DNA of 64,000 nt, taken from positions 84,589 through 148,588 of the forward strand of contig NZ_WTWX01000010.1 in NCBI RefSeq assembly GCF_009870785.1, in the 5' to 3' direction. The notes under the pieces are model-generated. The model was not told the origin of the DNA, searched no databases, and saw only the letters and a list, made by a program, of their open reading frames with translations. This stretch comes from Paenibacillus sp. An7. Its GTDB lineage: Bacteria; Bacillota; Bacilli; Paenibacillales; Paenibacillaceae. Made by a program: the position numbers and the translations under genes. This document shows positions 60,103-64,000 of this stretch, piece by piece. The number at the start of each line of letters is the position of its first letter. Position 1 is the first letter of the stretch.

Positions 60103-60588
60103 TTAGTGTACCGCATGAAGGGTGTTATCGAGTAGAAGAACTGCTTCTTCAGGCGAAATATTTCGAGCGGTTATGAGTTCGCTGATGACAAGTTTACGTG
60201 CATTGTTCAGCATGTTTTTGTCAGTCCAGCCAAGTGTCTTTTTTGAACTCAAGTGACTCAAATCACGGATGACTTGCAGCTCCATAGTAAGTTCACCTGT
60301 TTTTAGTTTATTCAGCAGATTTTGCTGTCTTGCCGTAGGATTGGAGGGGAGTTCTGAACATTGTTCCAAAAGTACGGATCGTGCGCTTTCCAGCATTTCC
60401 TCATCCGCAATACTCCGAATGCCGAGCGATTCAGCATTATGGATCGGAAATGAGACTTCCATGACCGGATGCTCAATGGTCACCTGGTAATACCATTTTT
60501 TCTCCCCGAGAAATTCCTTCTCTTCCATAGCCTCAATATGACCTGCACCGTACATGGGATAGAAAATATAATCGCCTACTTGAAACAT
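60103..60588 (-). CDS. CarD/CdnL-family transcription regulator
   Basis: This 161-residue protein begins FQVGDYIFYPMYGAGHIEAMEEKEFLG, the RNA-polymerase-interacting Tudor-like domain of CarD/CdnL/TRCF proteins. The C-terminal half is helical. CarD proteins bind RNA polymerase and stabilise promoter complexes. B. subtilis YdeB is the nearest type. AAGGAAG precedes ATG. A TGCTATAAT extended -10 lies on the minus strand at about 60671-60679. Confidence 0.9.
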   Translation of the reverse strand: MFQVGDYIFYPMYGAGHIEAMEEKEFLGEKKWYYQVTIEHPVMEVSFPIHNAESLGIRSIADEEMLESARSVLLEQCSELPSNPTARQQNLLNKLKTGELTMELQVIRDLSHLSSKKTLGWTDKNMLNNARKLVISELITARNISPEEAVLLLDNTLHAVH

Positions 60589-60679
60589 AGATAAAACTTC
60601 CTTTCCGAAGACCTTGAAATAAAAAAAGACCCTGATTTAGTTGGGTGTTCGCCGTGAGTTCTTCTTCTATTATAGCATA

Positions 60680-60897
60680 CGTTTGAAATCGGCCTGGTTT
60701 TAGTCGCGTTGGAGTAAGGGGAGTGCGGTGTTTCCAAGCTCCCTGCTCCACTTGTTTTGTTTGGACATAAGTGGGTTCGAAGAAGCAATGGTCCAGCCAA
60801 AGCCAAAAGTCGCAGAGATCTAGGAATCACCTTGATCCCCCGATGTCGAAGCCTGACTTTCAAAGGGCCGAGTTCAAAGTATGCGGCAACGCAAAAC
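60680..60897. other. GC-richer, structured intergenic stretch, no gene assigned
   Basis: This region is higher in G+C than other gaps in the window. It holds several possible stems: GGGGAG/CTCCC near 60717-60745, CCACTT/AAGTGG near 60748-60775, and GGAATC/GATCC near 60821-60837. Frames crossing it show no plausible protein or ribosome binding site. It may be a non-coding RNA gene. Confidence 0.35.
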
Positions 60898-60931
60898 CGG
60901 CTGAATGGTTTGGGAAACCATTCAGCCGGTA
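60898..60931 (-). terminator. Terminator of amtB
   Basis: ACCGGCTGAATGGTTT and AAACCATTCAGCCGGT pair around a short loop. On the minus strand TTTTGCG follows. Confidence 0.85.
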
Positions 60932-60945
60932 CGGAGGAGAATGAA

Positions 60946-62229
60946 TTAGAGGGGGAGGTTTGATTTTTTGATCTCTGCGGAGAGCTGCTCTGGGTATCCA
61001 TAGGTTCCGTGTTCACTCATATCAAGACCAACGAGTTCTTCTTCTTCAGATACGCGGATACCGATCGTTTTCTTCATGACCCATAGAATTGCGAAGGATA
61101 CTGCGAAGGCGTAGATTGCGCATGTAACAACACCTAGTGCCTGAACTCCCAACTGTCCGAAGCCGCCGCCATAGAATAGACCCGGATTACCTACCGCAAG
61201 TTTTTCGACCAGTTCAGGGGTAGCGAAGAAACCAGTGGACAGTGTACCCCAAATTCCCGCAGTACCGTGAGCAGACAAGGCTGCGATGGGATCATCAATT
61301 CTCATTTTCTCGAAGAAGCGGATGCTGAAGAAGACGAGGATACCGGCAATCAGGCCGATCACAATGGCAGCCCAGGAATCTACATAAGCACAAGATGCGG
61401 TGATGGCAACGAGTCCAGCAAGCGCGCCATTTAACATCATGCCTACATCAGCTTTTCCCATAAAGGCCCAAGCAACGAGGAGAGCAGCAACGGCACCTGC
61501 TGCAGCACCAAGCTGTGTATTGATGGCAACAAATCCGAAGAAACTTCCATCTTCCACGGTTAGTGTACTGCCTGCATTAAATCCGAACCAGCCTACCCAT
61601 AGAATCATCACGCCGAGTGTCGTAAAGACTTGGTTATGACCTGGCATATGGCTTGGTTTACCATCTTTATTGTATTTACCGATACGTGGTTTTAACAGGA
61701 TGGTTGCTGCTAAAGCTGCACAAGCCCCTGTTAAATGAACTACTGTGGAACCAGCAAAGTCTTGGTCTCCATGTTCAGAGAGCCAGCCGCCGCCCCAAAT
61801 CCAGTGAGCAATAACAGGATATACAAGTACGGAGAAGAGAACAGCGAAGATGAGATACGCGGATAATTTCGCTCTTTCGGCAAAACCGCCCCATGCAATG
61901 GACATGGATACGGCAGCAAAAGCAAGTTGAAAGATGAACATAACGCTTGGGGCTATGATGTCATCTGCAGAAGAGCCTGTGACATTAAAAGCGAAGTAAT
62001 CGCCCCAACCAATGAGTGCATTCCCTTGACCGCCAAAGATCAGCGCATAACCCACTGCCCAAAATACGATGGATACGATCCCGACTGTGAAAATCGTCTT
62101 GCCTGCAACGTGACCGGCGTTCTTCATTCGAGTTGAACCTGCTTCAAGAAGAATGAATCCGCCTTGCATGAATAATACCAAAATGGCTCCCAGCATGACC
62201 CAAACACTGTTTATTCCGATGACCTCCAT
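60946..62229 (-). CDS. amtB: Ammonium transporter (Amt family)
   Basis: This 427-residue trimeric channel conducts ammonium/ammonia across the membrane. Eleven helices and family motifs are present: GGFILLEAGSTRMKNAGH, DFAGSTVVHLTGACAAL (first pore His region) and LSAHGTAGIWGTLSTG (second pore His). AAGGAG nine bases before ATG supports the start. In Bacillus a GlnK/NrgB gene normally follows, but here a terminator follows directly and no PII gene is in the window. A TnrA-type box on its promoter indicates nitrogen control. Confidence 0.95.
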   Translation of the reverse strand: MEVIGINSVWVMLGAILVLFMQGGFILLEAGSTRMKNAGHVAGKTIFTVGIVSIVFWAVGYALIFGGQGNALIGWGDYFAFNVTGSSADDIIAPSVMFIFQLAFAAVSMSIAWGGFAERAKLSAYLIFAVLFSVLVYPVIAHWIWGGGWLSEHGDQDFAGSTVVHLTGACAALAATILLKPRIGKYNKDGKPSHMPGHNQVFTTLGVMILWVGWFGFNAGSTLTVEDGSFFGFVAINTQLGAAAGAVAALLVAWAFMGKADVGMMLNGALAGLVAITASCAYVDSWAAIVIGLIAGILVFFSIRFFEKMRIDDPIAALSAHGTAGIWGTLSTGFFATPELVEKLAVGNPGLFYGGGFGQLGVQALGVVTCAIYAFAVSFAILWVMKKTIGIRVSEEEELVGLDMSEHGTYGYPEQLSAEIKKSNLPL

Positions 62230-62351
62230 CTTGAACCACTCCTTGTTTGTATAAAATGACTTGCATCACGCTGCTGACTGCAATATGAGAACGAGGACAA
62301 TAACCTTCTATTCTCACAAATGGTAAAGTTTGTTTGTAAGGCTTTGACCGT

Positions 62352-62391
62352 ATTGTAGAGGGAAAATTACACTTTGTCAATATATCTAACA
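62352..62391 (-). promoter_or_regulatory. amtB promoter with TnrA box
   Basis: On the minus strand TTGACA, a 17-base spacer and TACAAT form the promoter. TGTTAGATATATTGACA (62375-62391) matches the recalled TnrA/GlnR consensus TGTNANAWWWWNTNACA at all fixed positions. The box covers the -35 and the bases just upstream. Confidence 0.85.
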
Positions 62392-62689
62392 TAAGATTCT
62401 TTAAATTTTATTTTGTGCACACATTATTTGTATTATTATTTGCACTTTATTACATATATAATATATGGGATGCAATAAATGAGCGAAATTGAATAGATAT
62501 TAGGATGGTTAAGCACACAAAATAGTATATTTACATTGAATAACTAATATATAACATATATATAACACAATCAGTTTTTATATAACTTTTGATTTTGGAA
62601 ACGATCATCTTAGAAAAACGTATGAAAATTGGGCTTTTTTCATTAATATATATATAGGAGCTATTGGATCGTAAGAAAGGGATGCATAT
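62392..62689. other. Very AT-rich intergenic region
   Basis: Runs of TATATA and TAATA dominate. I see several -10-like elements but no clear promoter and no small gene. It must contain the promoter for the permease gene that follows. Confidence 0.4.
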
Positions 62690-63832
62690 ATGGAACAAGA
62701 GAGAGTTTGGCCAGACAGATTTAAGCGTTTATTTCTCAATAATAAATTTGTTCTTTTTTTGTTGATCATCTTATTGATTGGTCTCAATATTATGGTCTTT
62801 ACCAAAGTTTCATTCGTTTTTCGGCCTTTAGAAGTTTTGCTTAGGACCATTGTGATACCCATTTTATTAACTGGTGTAGTGTATTATTTACTGAATCCGC
62901 TGGTGGACATATTAGAACGCCGAGGTTTAAAAAGGATATATTCGATTCTGATCTTATATCTTCTAATTGCAGCTATTATTACGATTGTGATCCTTGCGGT
63001 CGTTCCCGTTGTACGGCAACAGATTGAGGACTTAATCCTTAATTTTCCAAGATATTATGAGAATGTAGCCTTTCAGTTTGAACAGTTTATTGGAAGTCAG
63101 TATCTGACACAGATTCAATCCGCGGTTAATTTCGATCTGGATACGATGATTCAGGACTTATCTAAACAGGCGAGCACTATTTTGGATACGACTTTTTCAG
63201 GAATTGGCGGTTTCTTAGGAATCCTAACAGAGACCGTGCTTACCATTGTCACGGTGCCGTTCATTCTTTTCTATTTATTAAAAGACGGCAAAAAACTGCC
63301 TAATTATCTGTTGTCCTTCCTGCCAACAAAGATGCGGCCAGGGACAACTCGAATTCTTGCCGAATCCAATCATCAGATTAGCTCGTATATTCGCGGACAG
63401 ATTATCGTAAGCTTCTGTATTGGTGTTCTGCTGTATATTGGCTATGTCATTATCGGTCTTGATTATGCGCTGATCCTTGCTGTGATTGCTGCCTTTACGA
63501 GTGTTGTTCCTTATCTGGGACCGGCAATCGCGATCACACCTGCGCTTCTCGTTGCCGCCTTTACGTCACCGGTAATGCTGCTGAAAATGATCGCAGTTTG
63601 GACGATTGTTCAGCTGATCGAAGGGAAATTCATATCTCCGCAGATTATGGGAAAATCGCTTAAAGTGCATCCCATTACCATTATTTTTGTCATTCTGACA
63701 GCGGGGAATTTGTTTGGAGTGGTTGGGATCTTGCTGGCCGTACCTGGTTATGCCGTTCTTAAAGTGCTCTTCACCCATTTATTTAACTGGTTCAGGGATG
63801 GTTCGGGGCTCTACGATAAGGATATAAAATAA
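62690..63832 (+). CDS. AI-2E family (PerM/UPF0118) membrane permease
   Basis: This 380-residue protein has about eight helices and the family layout. Two pairs of N-terminal helices surround a short cytosolic loop, then comes an extracytoplasmic segment (about 115-170). C-terminal helices follow with [19 protein letters not shown] and [22 protein letters not shown], the conserved family signature. Relatives export AI-2 or act as Na+/H+ antiporters, and B. subtilis YueF and YubA are comparable. Substrate is unknown. AAGGGATG precedes ATG. Confidence 0.88.
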   Translation: MEQERVWPDRFKRLFLNNKFVLFLLIILLIGLNIMVFTKVSFVFRPLEVLLRTIVIPILLTGVVYYLLNPLVDILERRGLKRIYSILILYLLIAAIITIVILAVVPVVRQQIEDLILNFPRYYENVAFQFEQFIGSQYLTQIQSAVNFDLDTMIQDLSKQASTILDTTFSGIGGFLGILTETVLTIVTVPFILFYLLKDGKKLPNYLLSFLPTKMRPGTTRILAESNHQISSYIRGQIIVSFCIGVLLYIGYVIIGLDYALILAVIAAFTSVVPYLGPAIAITPALLVAAFTSPVMLLKMIAVWTIVQLIEGKFISPQIMGKSLKVHPITIIFVILTAGNLFGVVGILLAVPGYAVLKVLFTHLFNWFRDGSGLYDKDIK

Positions 63833-63862
63833 AAAGAAGCATTCTTGCAGACGTTTGAACTG

Positions 63863-63912
63863 AACCCCGAATGGTAGACACTTTAAAAAAAGTGACTCCA
63901 TTCAGGGTTTTT
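63863..63912 (+). terminator. Terminator of the permease gene
   Basis: AACCCCGAATGG pairs with CCATTCAGGGTT, with an inner CACTTT/AAGTG stem, and ends in TTTTT. Confidence 0.88.
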
Positions 63913-63976
63913 CTATTTTCTTTATAGAAAAGTCCCGTTATACTGACATTACAATTTTTAGAACGGAGTATTTTTC

Positions 63977-64000
63977 ATGAGTAAGATTATCTTTAATGAA
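63977..64000 (+). CDS. Start of a gene cut by the right edge
   Basis: ATG 63977, with CGGAG nine bases upstream, opens a frame encoding MSKIIFNE before the window ends. Too little is visible to name a function. Confidence 0.5.

Noticed and set aside
60576..61016. Minus-strand frame of 146 codons across the amtB terminator
   Set aside because: It crosses a strong terminator, overlaps the end of amtB in another frame and has low-complexity composition without a ribosome binding site.
1..64000. CRISPR arrays, insertion sequences, prophage genes, tRNA or rRNA genes
   Set aside because: I looked for regular direct repeats, transposase or integrase motifs, and tRNA-like cloverleaf sequences and found none.

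Overview
The window reads as a chromosomal segment of a low-to-mid GC, Gram-positive, spore-former-type bacterium of the order Bacillales, most likely Paenibacillus. The grounds are AAGGAGG-type ribosome binding sites, frequent TTG starts, strong hairpin-plus-T terminators, a caa3 oxidase operon, an xpt-pbuX operon behind a guanine-class riboswitch, and homologues of Bacillus YozB, YwnA/YwnB, YwdJ, LmrA/LmrB and MhqO. A copper-amine-oxidase-N stalk domain, common in Paenibacillus secreted proteins, also points that way. I see no rRNA, tRNA, CRISPR array, insertion sequence or prophage.

Layout. 1-11 kb: a secreted GH18-like protein cut by the left edge, a UvrD-type helicase, a zinc-ribbon protein, a Nudix hydrolase, MscL with a zinc-ribbon tail, the riboswitch-controlled xpt-pbuX operon and small proteins. 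11-18.5 kb: a second-type methionine aminopeptidase and the ctaCDEF-ctaG-DUF420 cytochrome caa3 cluster. 18.6-23 kb: a GntR(YtrA-type)-controlled ABC transporter operon with an operator lying on its promoter. 23-24.5 kb: a TraB/GumN-family secreted protein and a possible 31-residue membrane peptide. 24.7-28.2 kb: an AT-rich five-gene operon encoding a DPPR-synthase-type UbiA transferase, a HAD phosphatase, two SMR-type flippase subunits and a GT-C-like membrane protein. 28.3-36 kb: an HPP protein, a LysR regulator, an ankyrin lipoprotein, a purine permease, an LCP protein and two CBS/CorC-type membrane proteins with an odd translation start. 36-48 kb: an MhqO-type dioxygenase, a GH127 enzyme with AraC regulator, a hybrid histidine kinase, lmrA-lmrB, a BlaI/BlaR1-like pair and a cupin. 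48.5-64 kb: an acetyltransferase, a MarR-ABC permease operon, two unknown membrane proteins, the ywnB-ywnA-like pair, a phosphoesterase, a Bcr-type exporter, CopC/CopD proteins, an ArsR regulator, an oxidoreductase, a CarD-like protein, an ammonium transporter behind a TnrA box, an AI-2E-family permease and the first codons of another gene.

Two observations stand out. First, the 24.7-28.2 kb operon has the parts needed to make, dephosphorylate, flip and use a polyprenyl-phosphate-ribose donor, with no DprE1/DprE2 epimerase nearby. This suggests ribofuranosyl rather than arabinofuranosyl transfer at the cell surface. Second, the two tandem CorC-like genes start at TTG codons 25 and 26 nt from a perfect Shine-Dalgarno sequence, and the gap holds a hairpin of 16 and 17 nt. 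Folding it leaves exactly 9 nt in both cases. Several regulator-operator pairs (LmrA, MarR, BlaI, GntR, MhqR-type, TnrA) can also be read directly from palindromes overlapping promoters.
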